A DNA stretch of 64,000 bases from assembly GCF_024169925.1 (NCBI RefSeq), contig NZ_JALJXF010000001.1, positions 3,664,001 to 3,728,000 on the forward strand, in the 5' to 3' direction. This document shows, piece by piece, positions 9,406-18,500 of this stretch. Positions within the stretch are counted from its first letter, which is position 1. The number at the start of each line of letters is the position of its first letter. The notes below the pieces were generated by a model. It was given only the letters and a program-made list of their open reading frames with translations. It was not told the origin of the DNA and ran no database searches. A program made the translations under genes and the position numbers. This stretch comes from Methylorubrum extorquens. Lineage in GTDB: Bacteria; Pseudomonadota; Alphaproteobacteria; Rhizobiales; Beijerinckiaceae.

Positions 9406-10164
9406 TCAGATCTCCTCCCGGACCCCCTTGCCGCGGCGCTCGAAGTAGAACGGGATCGCCCGGTAGGGCGGAAAGCCGGCGTCGGCTGCCGCTTCCAGAT
9501 CGTCGAGGATCACGCGGGTGATGCGCGGCAGGTCGAGCTTGCGCGCGGCGTCGAGATCGACCCAGGCGAGTTCGGTCAATTCCGCATCCGGCCCGACGAT
9601 ACCGGGCCGCTCGGCGACCACCGCCTTGCGATCGACGGCGAAGAAACGGGTATCGAAGCGGCGGGGGCGCTTCGGCGGCGTGATCGCCCGCGCCACCAGA
9701 TGCAGGGTTTCGAGATCGGGCATGACCCCTTCCTCGGCGAAAGCCTGCCATGCGCCCTCCGGCGCAGTCTCAGGCGGGCCGTAATCGCGGGTGCCGATGA
9801 GAAGGCCGGTCTCCTCGTAGGTCTCGCGGATCGCGGCGAGCGCGAGCGAGCGGCCGAGATGGTGGGGCGCGCGCGGCAGCTTGGCGCGCAAGGCGTCGTC
9901 GGCCCTCTGCGACAGGGCGCCTGCCACCGGCATCAGCCGGTCGGACGGTTCGATCCGGCCGCCGGGGAACACGAACTTGCCGCCCATGAAGGCGAGGTCG
10001 GCATGGCGCCGGCCCATCAGCAGCTTCAGCTTCTTTCGTGACCGGTCGAGTATGATCAGGGTCGCGGCATCGCGCGGGCGCAACGGCACCGGGCGGGGCG
10101 GGGCGGCAGACGGATCAGGCCGATCCAAGCTCTCGGGCGTCGCCTGCTCTGCTTCCTGCCTCAC
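9406..10164 (-). CDS. Nudix hydrolase
   Basis: Hydrolase of nucleoside diphosphate-X substrates. The helix part of the Nudix box is clear (R-E-T-Y-E-E-T-G-L), preceded by F-P-G-G-R-I-E-P; about 40 extra residues separate the two halves, as in the larger NUDT19/CoA-type Nudix proteins, so the classic G-x5-E spacing is not kept. The C-terminal part (R-F-D-T-R-F-F-A, then E-L-T-E-L-A-W-V) is also typical of that group. GTG 10164 has GGGGAG about 10 nt upstream and is used here; GTG 10209 is the other option. Either start overlaps the end of the upstream DUF983 gene (by 50 or 95 bp), so translation is probably coupled. Substrate unknown. Confidence 0.85.
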   Translation of the reverse strand: MRQEAEQATPESLDRPDPSAAPPRPVPLRPRDAATLIILDRSRKKLKLLMGRRHADLAFMGGKFVFPGGRIEPSDRLMPVAGALSQRADDALRAKLPRAPHHLGRSLALAAIRETYEETGLLIGTRDYGPPETAPEGAWQAFAEEGVMPDLETLHLVARAITPPKRPRRFDTRFFAVDRKAVVAERPGIVGPDAELTELAWVDLDAARKLDLPRITRVILDDLEAAADAGFPPYRAIPFYFERRGKGVREEI

Positions 10165-10618
10165 CGCCGCGACTCTCCCCCGTGCCGGTTCCGCCAAGGA
10201 GCCCGCCACGCGCGGGGGGCAGCTTGCCGAAACCGTGCATGCCGAACGTGTATTGCAGGCCGATCACCGCGCCCTTGACCGGCTGCAACAGCACGAGCGC
10301 CAGGACAAGGGTGAGCAACGGCCACACCGTCATCGAAATCCAGAGCGGGACGTCGTAGCCCATCTCGATCTCGAGCACGAGGTAGCCGACGATGTGGCCC
10401 ACGAGGAAGATCACGATATAGGGCGGCAGGTCGTCGGCCCGGTGGCCCGCCATCTCGAGGCCGCAGGCCTCGCAAGCAGGGCGCACCTTGAGGAAGCGGC
10501 CGAACACATGCCCCTCCCCGCAATGCGGGCAGCGGTTGAGGAAGCCACTGGCCATGGCCGAGAGCAGCCGCGTCCGCTCCTGGGGAGCCGGGGCCGGAGG
10601 GGAGGCGTAGGTTTCCAT
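10115..10618 (-). CDS. DUF983 family membrane protein
   Basis: A 167-residue protein with a zinc-ribbon-like N-domain (C-P-H-C-G-E-G near residues 31-37 and C-E-A-C-G near 50-54) and two close hydrophobic helices (P-Y-I-V-I-F-L-V-G-H-I-V-G-Y-L-V-L and S-M-T-V-W-P-L-L-T-L-V-L-A-L-V-L-L), matching DUF983, a family of unknown function common in Alphaproteobacteria. The four Cys residues probably bind a metal. The C-terminal ~40 residues are low-complexity Gly/Arg and overlap the start of the Nudix gene. It begins 23 bp downstream of the RNase R stop, so rnr-DUF983-Nudix look like one operon, an arrangement I recall from other Hyphomicrobiales. Confidence 0.88.
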   Translation of the reverse strand: METYASPPAPAPQERTRLLSAMASGFLNRCPHCGEGHVFGRFLKVRPACEACGLEMAGHRADDLPPYIVIFLVGHIVGYLVLEIEMGYDVPLWISMTVWPLLTLVLALVLLQPVKGAVIGLQYTFGMHGFGKLPPARGGLLGGTGTGESRGGEAGSRAGDARELGSA

Positions 10619-10641
10619 GGCCTGAGTCTAGCCCCTTCCGC

Positions 10642-13014
10642 TCAACGGCGCGAGCCGCGATGGCGCCGCGCGGCATCGCTCTCGGACGCAGCCGCCTTGC
10701 CCGAACGCGACTCGCCCTTGAAACTCTTGCCCTTGAAACCCTTGCCCTTCAACGCCTTCGCCTTCGCGGCGACGGCAGCCTTGCTCGGCCTCGTCTTGGT
10801 TCCGCTCGGCTTGGTCCCGGAACGGCTGCGCCCCTCCGACAGGATCTCGAAACGCAGCGCCCCGGCCACCGCCGCCGCCTCGACGAGACGGACCTCGACC
10901 GTGTCGCCGAGGCGATAGGTCTCGCCGCTGCGGTCGCCGACGAGCGCGTGCAGGGCCTCGTCGTGGCGGTAATATTCGTGGCCGATGGTGGAGACGGGCA
11001 CGAACCCGTCGGCCCCGGTCTCGGCAAGCTTCACGAACAGGCCCGAGCGCGTCACACCGGAGATGCGTCCCGAGAAGGTCGCCCCGACCCGGTCGGCGAG
11101 ATAACCGGCGATGAGCCGGTCGATGGTCTCGCGCTCGGCCGCCATCGCCCGCCGCTCGGCGGCGGAGATCTGCTCGGACACCGCGTCGAGCATGCCCGGA
11201 GTAGTATCGCCGGCCAGGCCGTCCTTGCCTAATCCGCAGGCACGCACGAGAGCACGGTGGACGATGAGATCCGCGTAGCGGCGAATGGGCGAGGTGAAGT
11301 GGGCGTAGCGGCGCAGGTTCAGGCCGAAATGGCCTAGATTCTGTGCAGCGTAGACCGCTTGTGCCTGCGAACGCAGCACCACCTCGTTGATGAAGGGGGC
11401 GTGCTCGCTCTCGGCCACCTGGGCGAGGATGCGGTTGAACAGGTCGGGCCGCAGCGCTCCGGCCTTGGTCATCTTGACGCCGACCGAGGCGAGCACCTCG
11501 CCAAGCGCGCGCATCTTCTCCAGCGCCGGTTCATCGTGGACCCGGTAGATCAGCGGCGAGCCCGCCTTCTCCAGGGTCTCGGCCGCCGCGACGTTGGCCT
11601 GGATCATGAACTCTTCGATCAACCGGTGCGCCTCCAGCCGCTCCGGCACGATCACCCGATCGACGCCGCCTTCCGCGTTGAGCAGCACCTTGCGCTCGGG
11701 CAGGTCGAGGGCGAGCGGGCCGCGCGCGTCGCGGGCCCGCTTCATCGCCTCGTAGGCCGCATAGAGCGGGCGGAGCGCCCTCTCCAGTACCGGCCCCGAC
11801 GCCTCATCCGGCCGCCCGTCGATCGCGGCCTGAGCCTGGGCGTAGGCGAGCTTGGCGTGCGAGCGCATCAGGACACGGTGGAAGCTGTGGCTGCGCTTCA
11901 CCCCGTCGGCACCGATGATCATGCGCACGGCGAGCGCCGGGCGGTCCTCGCCCTCGCGGAGCGAGCAGAGATCGTTCGAGATCCGCTCGGGCAGCATCGG
12001 CACCACCCGGTCGGGGAAGTAGACCGAATTGCCCCGCAACAGCGCCTCGCGGTCGAGGGCCGAATCCGGCCGGATATAGGCGGCGACATCCGCGATCGCG
12101 ACGGTGACGATGAAACCGCCCGCATTGGCCGGATCGGGATCGACTTCCGCCATCACCGCGTCGTCGTGATCCTTGGCGTCGGGCGGATCGATGGTGACGA
12201 GCGGCGCCGCGCGCCAATCTTCGCGGCCGCGCTTGGTCGCGCGCTTGGCCGCATCCGCCTCCGCCAGCACGGCAGCGGGGAAGACATGCGGGATGTTGTG
12301 GATGTGCAGCGCGATCAGGCTCACCGCCTTCTCGGAGCCGAGCGCGCCGAGCCGCTCGGTCACGCGCCCGCGGGGCAGGCCGAAGCGGGTCTCGCGCTCC
12401 ACCGCGACGCTGACGAGATCGCCGTCCCGGGCCTCGCCTTCCTCGCCCGGCGGGATCGCGATTTCCTTGCCTTGCGACTTCTTCTCGACGGGCAGCAGCC
12501 GCCCGCCGTCGCGGCCGGCGCGGTAGACGCCGATCACTTCCGCGCGGTTCTTGCCGATCACCTTGATGACGCGGCCGGTGTAGCGGCCGGGTGCCTCCGG
12601 GTCCGGCGCGACGCGGACCAGCGCCCGGTCACCGATGCCGGGGGCGGGGCTTTTGCCCTTGCGGCCGGCACGCGGGGTCTCGACGGCGATCTTGGGCGCC
12701 TCGCCCTCCCCGTCCCACTGGGCCGGGCGGGCGATCAGGTCGCCGTCGCGGTCACGCGACACGATGTCGACGAGCACGACCGGCGGCAGGCTGCCGCCTT
12801 TCCGCAAACCGCCGCGGTCGCGCTCGAGCGCACCGTCGGCCTCGATGTCCTTCAGAATCGCCTTGAGGCCGATCTTGTCGGCGCCCGAGATGCCGAAAGC
12901 CTTGGCGATTTCGCGCTTGCCGACCTTTCCGGGCGTCTCGGCGACGAAGGCGAGGATCTGCTCGCGGGAGGGAAGAACGGGGGTGCCCGCCGTCGGATTG
13001 ATGCGTCTGGCCAA
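10642..13014 (-). CDS. rnr: ribonuclease R
   Basis: Processive 3'-5' exoribonuclease of the RNB family that degrades structured RNA. Domain order: winged-helix N-terminus (about 15-75), cold-shock/OB domains, the RNB catalytic domain with the metal-binding D-P-P-D-A-K-D-H-D-D-A-V (around residue 290), an S1 domain (F-S-G-R-I-S-G-V-T-R-S-G-L-F-V near 650) and a Lys/Ser-rich basic tail ending R-R-H-R-G-S-R-R, which in the family helps bind and unwind RNA. No ATG is available; TTG 13014 (L-A-R-R-I-N-P-T-A-G) with GGAGAG about 9 nt upstream is the most plausible start, giving 790 residues. A TTG at 13107 would add 31 unconvincing residues. Confidence 0.95.
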   Translation of the reverse strand: MARRINPTAGTPVLPSREQILAFVAETPGKVGKREIAKAFGISGADKIGLKAILKDIEADGALERDRGGLRKGGSLPPVVLVDIVSRDRDGDLIARPAQWDGEGEAPKIAVETPRAGRKGKSPAPGIGDRALVRVAPDPEAPGRYTGRVIKVIGKNRAEVIGVYRAGRDGGRLLPVEKKSQGKEIAIPPGEEGEARDGDLVSVAVERETRFGLPRGRVTERLGALGSEKAVSLIALHIHNIPHVFPAAVLAEADAAKRATKRGREDWRAAPLVTIDPPDAKDHDDAVMAEVDPDPANAGGFIVTVAIADVAAYIRPDSALDREALLRGNSVYFPDRVVPMLPERISNDLCSLREGEDRPALAVRMIIGADGVKRSHSFHRVLMRSHAKLAYAQAQAAIDGRPDEASGPVLERALRPLYAAYEAMKRARDARGPLALDLPERKVLLNAEGGVDRVIVPERLEAHRLIEEFMIQANVAAAETLEKAGSPLIYRVHDEPALEKMRALGEVLASVGVKMTKAGALRPDLFNRILAQVAESEHAPFINEVVLRSQAQAVYAAQNLGHFGLNLRRYAHFTSPIRRYADLIVHRALVRACGLGKDGLAGDTTPGMLDAVSEQISAAERRAMAAERETIDRLIAGYLADRVGATFSGRISGVTRSGLFVKLAETGADGFVPVSTIGHEYYRHDEALHALVGDRSGETYRLGDTVEVRLVEAAAVAGALRFEILSEGRSRSGTKPSGTKTRPSKAAVAAKAKALKGKGFKGKSFKGESRSGKAAASESDAARRHRGSRR

Positions 13015-13172
13015 GGAGCAAGGCTCTCCGCGCCGGTCCGGGAAGGCGTGGCGCGTTCGGTTTTTCGTTGATTGGGGAGACCGTTGACGATCCCGGCACC
13101 TCTTCAAGATGGGCGCTCAGGGGCGTCAGAACAACGCCGCGGCCCCGGCCGTGAACAGGTTCGGCCCCCTCG

Positions 13173-13511
13173 TCAGCCCGTGGAAGCCGATTTGCGGATC
13201 GTCTCCACCGCCCGATCCACGTCGAAATCGGCCTGCGACAGGTCCTCGAGGGTAAAGGGCGCGGTCCGCGGCAGTGCCAGGTTCACCCGTCCTTCCTCCG
13301 GCTGCAGCTCGGGCGCTTCCGCCGCGCGGATCGCCAGGGTCCAGGCGCCATCGATCCGCACCGTGTCCGCCGTCGGCGGGTCGGCGGCGAGCGCCGCGAT
13401 CTTGTCCGCCGCCGCCTGCCGGAAGGCGAGGCTCAGGCCGTCATCGGAGACGAGTGCGGCCTTGATCAGTTCGGCCAGCACGTCCCTCACTCTGTCGACA
13501 CTCACGTTCAT
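13173..13511 (-). CDS. hypothetical protein (112 aa)
   Basis: Not recognised. A soluble, acidic, helical protein: N-terminal V-R-D-V-L-A-E-L-I-K-A-A-L-V-S-D-D is amphipathic, the middle has a short beta-like segment (V-R-I-D-G-A-W-T-L-A-I-R), and the C-terminus is another helix (F-D-V-D-R-A-V-E-T-I-R-K-S). No signal peptide, membrane segment or cysteine. ATG 13511 starts the ORF. It sits between rnr and the FMN reductase on the same strand with gaps of about 150 bp on each side, so it may be transcribed alone. GC3 matches the neighbours, supporting real coding. Confidence 0.6.
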   Translation of the reverse strand: MNVSVDRVRDVLAELIKAALVSDDGLSLAFRQAAADKIAALAADPPTADTVRIDGAWTLAIRAAEAPELQPEEGRVNLALPRTAPFTLEDLSQADFDVDRAVETIRKSASTG

Positions 13512-13655
13512 TCGCCCGCTTTCCTCATCCGCCCGTGCTTCGAGGGGTGCAAACCGAGTGCCGCGCGCAAGGTTCAGAGTGCCTCACGCAACTCCCGGTC
13601 TCTGACAGTTCTCGCTCTGGCGATGACAGCGCGGCGGGAGTTTTATGAGACACAC

Positions 13656-14234
13656 TCAGTACGGCGTGCCCCCGGCCCGCTTCGCCTTCAGGGCTTCGGC
13701 GTACCACGTCAGTTCGTCGAGAAACTTCTTCGCAGCCCGGCCGAGCCAGTCCTCGGCGGGCTCGCCCGCCTCGCTAAGCGCCTTCTGGACGCGCGGGATC
13801 GGCAGGAGCGAGGGAATGCTCGGCGTCCCGAGTTCGGCCAGCATCGCCCGCAACTGCATCGCCGCGCGCACGCCGCCATACTGCCCCGCCGAGTAGCAAC
13901 AGATGGCGGACGGCCGCCAGAAATACTCCTCGAGGAAGTGGTCGAGGGTGTTCGAGAGCGCGGGCGGGACCGAATGGTTGTACTCGGCCGAGACCACGAC
14001 GAAGGCGTCGGAACGGCGGTAGAGGGCGGCGAGCCGCTCCATCGGCTCGGGTGCCTCGCCCTTGGGATACTCCTTGTACATCCGGTCGAGCAGCGGAAGC
14101 TTCAACTCGGCGGGATCGATCAGCGGCGCCTCGTGGCCGCGGGCTTCGAGCTGCGCCACCAGAAAGCGTGCGGCGCGGAGGCCGGCGCGGTCCGCACGCA
14201 CGGAACCGAGGATCACGGGGACGGTGAGGGACAT
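13656..14234 (-). CDS. NAD(P)H-dependent FMN reductase family protein
   Basis: A 192-residue flavodoxin-fold reductase (NADPH-dependent FMN/quinone/azo reductase family). The N-terminus carries the phosphate-binding loop (I-L-G-S-V-R-A-D-R-A-G near residues 8-18); S-A-E-Y-N-H-S-V-P-P-A-L-S-N-T-L-D near residue 83 is the flavin isoalloxazine loop; and S-A-G-Q-Y-G-G-V-R-A near 117 is the third FMN contact. ATG 14234 (M-S-L-T-V-P-V-I-L-G) is the start; the frame remains open upstream but that sequence is Arg-rich and unlike the family. Convergent to nothing, it follows the GGDEF-EAL gene on the same strand by 65 bp. The physiological acceptor cannot be told. Confidence 0.9.
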   Translation of the reverse strand: MSLTVPVILGSVRADRAGLRAARFLVAQLEARGHEAPLIDPAELKLPLLDRMYKEYPKGEAPEPMERLAALYRRSDAFVVVSAEYNHSVPPALSNTLDHFLEEYFWRPSAICCYSAGQYGGVRAAMQLRAMLAELGTPSIPSLLPIPRVQKALSEAGEPAEDWLGRAAKKFLDELTWYAEALKAKRAGGTPY

Positions 14235-14299
14235 GGTGCGGCTCGCGGAGGCGGCAGGGGCTCCGCGCAGTCTATCCCGGCCGGAACCGCCCGTCGCCC

Positions 14300-16234
14300 T
14301 CAGGCCACCACGGCGAGGTAAGGGTCCGGCAATCGGGTCGCAGGCGCGCCGAACGCCCCTTCGAAGGCCGCGATCGCCTCGGCCGGCATCGGTTTGTGGA
14401 ACAGGTAACCCTGCATCGAGCGGCACCCGACCGAGCGCAGCAGCAGCATCTGCTCCGTCGTCTCGACGCCTTCGACGACGCATTGCAGCGTGAGGTGGCG
14501 GCAGAGATCGAGGATCGAGCGCACGATGTTGAGCGAGGTCGCGTCCTCGGTGAGCTGCATGACGAAGCTGCGGTCGATCTTCAGCCGGTCGATCGGCAGC
14601 TTCTGCAGGTAGCTGAGGCTCGAATAGCCCGTCCCGAAATCGTCGAGCGCGATGCGCACGCCGAGGGCCTTGAGGGAGGCCAGCGCTCGCCGGGCATCGC
14701 CGAGGTCGCGCATCAGCCCGGTCTCGGTCACTTCAAAGACGATCCGGCTCGGATCGATGCCGCTCGCGACGATCAGGCTGGTGAGCCGTTCCAAGCTCTC
14801 CGGCGCGGCGATGTCCCGGGCCGAGAGGTTGAAGGACAGGCCCACAGGCTCCGGCCAGTCCCGCATCGCCTCGAGCGCCTTGCGGAACAGGACCCGGGTG
14901 AGGTCCTGGATGAGGCCGCTGCGCTCGGCCTCCGGGATGAACGCGGCGGGCGAGACGGGCCCGAGCGTCGGGCTCGTCCAGCGCGCCAGCGCCTCGTAGG
15001 CCTCGACGCGGCCCTCGACGACGTCGACGATGGGCTGAAAGGCAAGAACGAATTCCCGCTCGATGTCGGCGCGGCGCAGGGCCTGCTCGATGGCGGCGCG
15101 CTGGCGCAAAGTCGCCTCGTGCTCGGGCGCGAAACAGGTCGCGCTGCCGCGGTGGAAGGCCTTGGCGTGGTAGAGCGCGAAATCCGCGCGCTCGATCAGC
15201 GTCTCGGCGCTGCGCGCCGCATCGGGGAAGCGGGCAAAGCCGATCGAGGCGCCGATCTGCGCCACGCCCTCGCGCAGGATGTAGGGCGCGCGCAGGAGCG
15301 CGCAGATCCGGCGGCCGAGCGCGTCGAGGTCGGCGTCGCCCTCGACGATCAAGCCGAACTCGTCGCCGCCGAACCGAGCCGCCCGGCCGAGACCCTCACC
15401 CTGGAGACGCCGGGCGACCTCGCGCAGCACGCCGTCGCCGGCCCGGTGCCCGAGACTGTCGTTGACCGGCTTGAAGCCGTCGAGATCGATCACGCCGACC
15501 CAGAACCGCGAACCGCCCGCCTCCGCCCGGCCGACCGCTTCTTCGAGCTGTGCCACGAACGAGCGACGGTTGGGCAGTCCGGTCAGGGAGTCGGTATGCG
15601 CGAGACGGCCGTTCTCCTCCGTCAATCCGACGAGATGGCAGAAATCGCGGTGGGCGAAATTCTGCACCACCAACTGCCCGGCCAGCACGACAAGGTAGTT
15701 GAAGATCATGACCTGCAGCATGAATTCGCCGAAGATCAGGAAATAGAACCCCACCGGCATGGCGAGGGTGACGAGAAGCCGCGCCGCGGTGCGCAGGTGT
15801 GCGAGGCACTGCACGCAGACCAGCATGGTCACGGTAAGGAAGAACAGCACGTGCATGTCGCTGGCGAGATCGCCGTCGACGATCAGCGCCATCGCCCAAA
15901 CGGAGAAGGCGACCCCGAAGACGGCCGCGAACACGTTGATCGCCCGCAGCCGCGCGAAGGCTTCGCGTTCGTCGGGCACGCGACGCGCCGAACGGATCCA
16001 GGCGCCTGCCCGTGCGATGCACAGGACGGTCAGAACGATGGGCGGCCACAGGGTCAGCCAATCGGGGGCTGTGCCGTAATGGGTATAAGCCAGGGCGCCC
16101 GCATTGAGGATGAGCGTCGCGTAGAGAACGAGAATCTGCCGGGCGAGCGCCTGGAACTGCGCCGCAGCGAGCACCGGATCGTTCTCGCGCACGGCATAGA
16201 AATCGAGGAGGCTACGCAGCCGCGGGAGAACCAT
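14300..16234 (-). CDS. GGDEF-EAL domain c-di-GMP turnover protein, membrane-anchored
   Basis: A 644-residue protein with five or six N-terminal membrane helices (about 30-190), a GGDEF domain (about 215-375) and an EAL domain (about 385-630). The diguanylate cyclase site is canonical (F-G-G-D-E-F). The phosphodiesterase site is also intact: E-A-L-A-R-W, S-F-N-L-S-A-R-D, F-E-V-T-E-T, D-D-F-G-T-G-Y-S-S-L, L-K-I-D-R-S-F and V-E-G-V-E-T, ending with M-Q-G-Y-L-F-H-K-P-M. Both activities are therefore possible; which dominates cannot be read from sequence. ATG 16234 has AGGAAAGG upstream. The protein may set c-di-GMP that the PilZ domain of the chemoreceptor encoded at 7320-9284 could sense, but that link is inference only. 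Confidence 0.95.
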   Translation of the reverse strand: MVLPRLRSLLDFYAVRENDPVLAAAQFQALARQILVLYATLILNAGALAYTHYGTAPDWLTLWPPIVLTVLCIARAGAWIRSARRVPDEREAFARLRAINVFAAVFGVAFSVWAMALIVDGDLASDMHVLFFLTVTMLVCVQCLAHLRTAARLLVTLAMPVGFYFLIFGEFMLQVMIFNYLVVLAGQLVVQNFAHRDFCHLVGLTEENGRLAHTDSLTGLPNRRSFVAQLEEAVGRAEAGGSRFWVGVIDLDGFKPVNDSLGHRAGDGVLREVARRLQGEGLGRAARFGGDEFGLIVEGDADLDALGRRICALLRAPYILREGVAQIGASIGFARFPDAARSAETLIERADFALYHAKAFHRGSATCFAPEHEATLRQRAAIEQALRRADIEREFVLAFQPIVDVVEGRVEAYEALARWTSPTLGPVSPAAFIPEAERSGLIQDLTRVLFRKALEAMRDWPEPVGLSFNLSARDIAAPESLERLTSLIVASGIDPSRIVFEVTETGLMRDLGDARRALASLKALGVRIALDDFGTGYSSLSYLQKLPIDRLKIDRSFVMQLTEDATSLNIVRSILDLCRHLTLQCVVEGVETTEQMLLLRSVGCRSMQGYLFHKPMPAEAIAAFEGAFGAPATRLPDPYLAVVA

Positions 16235-16385
16235 CGCTGCCCTTTCCTGTGCGCAACCGAGTGCATCATTTGATGCGGGCGACTTCCTAACAATTTCGCA
16301 AGACGCTCAAGGATCGGCGCGCTCGGGCAAAGCAGACCCTTGTGCCGAACGGTGCGTCGGAGGCCTGAAACGCGAAGCGCCGAAG

Positions 16386-16512
16386 CCTTGTGAAAGGCTC
16401 CGGCGCTCGTTCTGGCGTTGTTTCCGACCGCGATACGATCGGGGACGACAGCACATTCCGCGTTCAACGCTATCCCCGGGCTCGTCGGCGCTGCGTTCGC
16501 GCCGACGAGCCC
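16386..16512 (-). terminator. two hairpins downstream of glnA
   Basis: Ten bases past the glnA stop lies a perfect 13-bp stem (16478-16490 with 16500-16512, GGGCTCGTCGGCG paired) with a 9-nt loop; a second, weaker stem-loop built on AGCGCCG/CGGCGCT follows near 16376-16407. Neither is followed by a long U-tract, so they may act as transcript-stabilising ends or as Rho-assisted terminators rather than classical intrinsic terminators. Confidence 0.5.
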
Positions 16513-16521
16513 AGCTACTCC

Positions 16522-17931
16522 TCAGAGCGAGTAGTACTGCACGAACTCGATCGGGTGCGGGGTCATCTCGTAGCGCAGCACCTCGGTCATCTTCAGCTCG
16601 ATGAACGAGTCGATCTGGTCGTCCGAGAACACGCCGCCGGCCTTGAGGAAGGCGCGGTCCCTGTCGAGGTTCTGCAGCGCCTCACGAAGCGAGCCGCAGA
16701 CGGTCGGGATCTTCTTCAGCTCGCGCGGGGGCAGATCGTAGAGATCCTTGTCCATCGCCGGGCCCGGATCGATCTTGTTGAGGATGCCGTCGAGGCCGGC
16801 CATCAGCAGGGCCGAGAAGGCGAGGTAGGGGTTGGCCATCGGATCGGGGAAGCGGACCTCGACGCGCTTGGCCTTCGGGTTCGTCGTCCACGGGATACGG
16901 CAGGAGGCCGAGCGGTTGCGGGCCGAGTAGGCCAGCAGCACGGGGGCCTCGTAGCCCGGCACCAGACGCTTGTAGGAGTTGGTGGACGGGTTCGTGAAGG
17001 CGTTGAGCGCCTTGGCGTGCTTGATGATGCCGCCGATGTACCACAGGCATTCCTGGCTGAGGTCGGCATACTTGTCGCCGGCAAACAGCGGCTTGCCGTC
17101 CTTCCAGATCGACTGGTGCACGTGCATGCCGGAGCCGTTGTCGCCGTAGACGGGCTTGGGCATGAAGGTGGCGGACTTGCCGTAGCTCTGCGCGACGTTG
17201 TGGATGCAGTACTTGTAGATCTGCATGTGGTCGGCGAGCAGGGTCAGCGTGTCGAACTTCATGCCGAGTTCGTGCTGGGCGCTCGCCACCTCGTGGTGGT
17301 GCTTCTCGACCTTCACGCCCATGGACTGCATCGCGGCCAGCATCTCGCCGCGCATGTCCTGGGCCGAATCCTGCGGCGGCACGGGGAAGTAGCCGCCCTT
17401 GGTCTGCACCCGGTGGCCGAGGTTGCCGCCCTCGTAATCGGTGAAGCCGTTGGTCGGCAGCTCGGTCGAGTCGAGCTGGAAGCCGGTATGGTAGGGGTCG
17501 GCGCCGAACTTCACGTCGTCGAACACGAAGAACTCGGCCTCGGGGCCGACATAGATCGTGTCGCCGATGCCGGTGGAGCGCAGATAGGCCTCGGCGAGCT
17601 TGGCGGTCGAGCGCGGGTCGCGGGCGTAGGGCTCACCGGTCGAGGGCTCGAGCACGTCGCAGACGATCGACATGGTGGAGGCCGAGAAGAACGGGTCCAT
17701 GCAGGCCGTGACCGGATCGGGCATCAGCAGCATGTCGGACTCGTTGATCGCCTTCCAGCCGGCGATCGACGAACCGTCGAACATGGTGCCGTCCGTGAAC
17801 ATTTCCTCGTCGATCAGGGAGACGTCGAAGGTCACGTGCTGCCACTTGCCGCGCGGGTCGGTGAAGCGGAAGTCGACGTACTTGACGTCATTGTCCTTGA
17901 TGGCCTTCAGCACATCGGCGGCCGTATTCAT
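16522..17931 (-). CDS. glnA: glutamine synthetase type I
   Basis: Makes glutamine from glutamate, ammonia and ATP in the cytoplasm; dodecameric GSI-beta type. The 469 residues carry the family signatures: D-G-S-S-I-A-G-W near residues 53-60, [26 protein letters not shown] and the adenylylation loop D-L-Y-D-L-P with Tyr398 (E. coli Tyr397 equivalent), so activity is expected to be controlled by GlnE. ATG 17931 has GAGGAG about 10 nt upstream. It is divergent from glnII; glnB, which precedes glnA in most Alphaproteobacteria, is about 2.8 kb away on the other side of glnII and glsA. Confidence 0.98.
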   Translation of the reverse strand: MNTAADVLKAIKDNDVKYVDFRFTDPRGKWQHVTFDVSLIDEEMFTDGTMFDGSSIAGWKAINESDMLLMPDPVTACMDPFFSASTMSIVCDVLEPSTGEPYARDPRSTAKLAEAYLRSTGIGDTIYVGPEAEFFVFDDVKFGADPYHTGFQLDSTELPTNGFTDYEGGNLGHRVQTKGGYFPVPPQDSAQDMRGEMLAAMQSMGVKVEKHHHEVASAQHELGMKFDTLTLLADHMQIYKYCIHNVAQSYGKSATFMPKPVYGDNGSGMHVHQSIWKDGKPLFAGDKYADLSQECLWYIGGIIKHAKALNAFTNPSTNSYKRLVPGYEAPVLLAYSARNRSASCRIPWTTNPKAKRVEVRFPDPMANPYLAFSALLMAGLDGILNKIDPGPAMDKDLYDLPPRELKKIPTVCGSLREALQNLDRDRAFLKAGGVFSDDQIDSFIELKMTEVLRYEMTPHPIEFVQYYSL

Positions 17932-18145
17932 GCTGTGCGTCTCCTCGGCAAATTCTGGAAGCGGGGCGGCGAACCATCGGCCGGGCTCGGCCCGAGCCGG
18001 TCCGTTCCTGGGCGCGATGGGCTGATCGGGAAAGCGGCACGTCTCGACGGGGCGGCTTCACGCCCGCGGCGTCGCTCCTGATCCGGGTCCGGCCCCCTCT
18101 CGCGTCCCCGGCCGGTCTCGCCGGCCGCGCGGACGATATCGTTCG

Positions 18146-18161
18146 CGCTTGCCCGTTGCCA
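18146..18161 (-). promoter_or_regulatory. possible sigma-54 promoter of glnA
   Basis: On the minus strand the sequence reads TGGCAACGGGCAAGCG: the essential -24 GG and -12 GC are present with the required 10-nt spacing, and TGGCA is intact, but the TT before GC is AA. It lies about 215 nt upstream of the glnA ATG. A weak match, supported mainly by the gene context. Confidence 0.35.
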
Positions 18162-18279
18162 CCCGTCGGCAGGCAAAAAATCCGCGCAATCGCGGGACGT
18201 TCGAGGTGTTTCGTCTGCGATCGCGGCCCTTGAACCGTCATATTTGCCGCACAAGCCGCAGCCCGGCGGTCGAGCTGAC

Positions 18280-18295
18280 TGGCACGCGACATGCT
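18280..18295 (+). promoter_or_regulatory. sigma-54 (RpoN) promoter of glnII
   Basis: TGGCACGCGACATGCT matches the RpoN consensus (TGGCACG, four bases, TTGC, then A or T) at all but one position, with the invariant GG and GC correctly spaced. It lies about 205 nt upstream of the glnII ATG. glnII genes are classical NtrC/RpoN targets in rhizobia, so nitrogen-limited induction is expected. I did not find a convincing NtrC palindrome nearby. Confidence 0.8.
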
Positions 18296-18500
18296 TAGGC
18301 GGAAACCGGAGCGTCCGCCCGCACAGCGGGCGCTCGGGGGGTCGGGCCGGCGCCCTGCTCGCCGGTGGATCGGCGTCTCGGATGCGGCGGGAACATCACC
18401 CGCCGGACGCCGCGATCCAACGGCAGGGCAGGCTCTCAACGACGCCGGTTCCGCACAGGTTTCGTCAGGACACGGATCCTCAAGGCACGAGAGACTCGGA

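Larger units (their letters stand above)
17932..18500. other. divergent intergenic region between glnA and glnII (569 bp)
   Basis: No gene is supported here. The region holds the promoters of both glutamine synthetase genes: a near-consensus sigma-54 site for glnII (18280-18295) and a weaker opposite-strand match toward glnA (18146-18161). The rest is GC-rich with short reading frames lacking family resemblance. The long leaders (about 200 nt on each side) leave room for enhancer binding or leader RNA structure. Confidence 0.6.
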
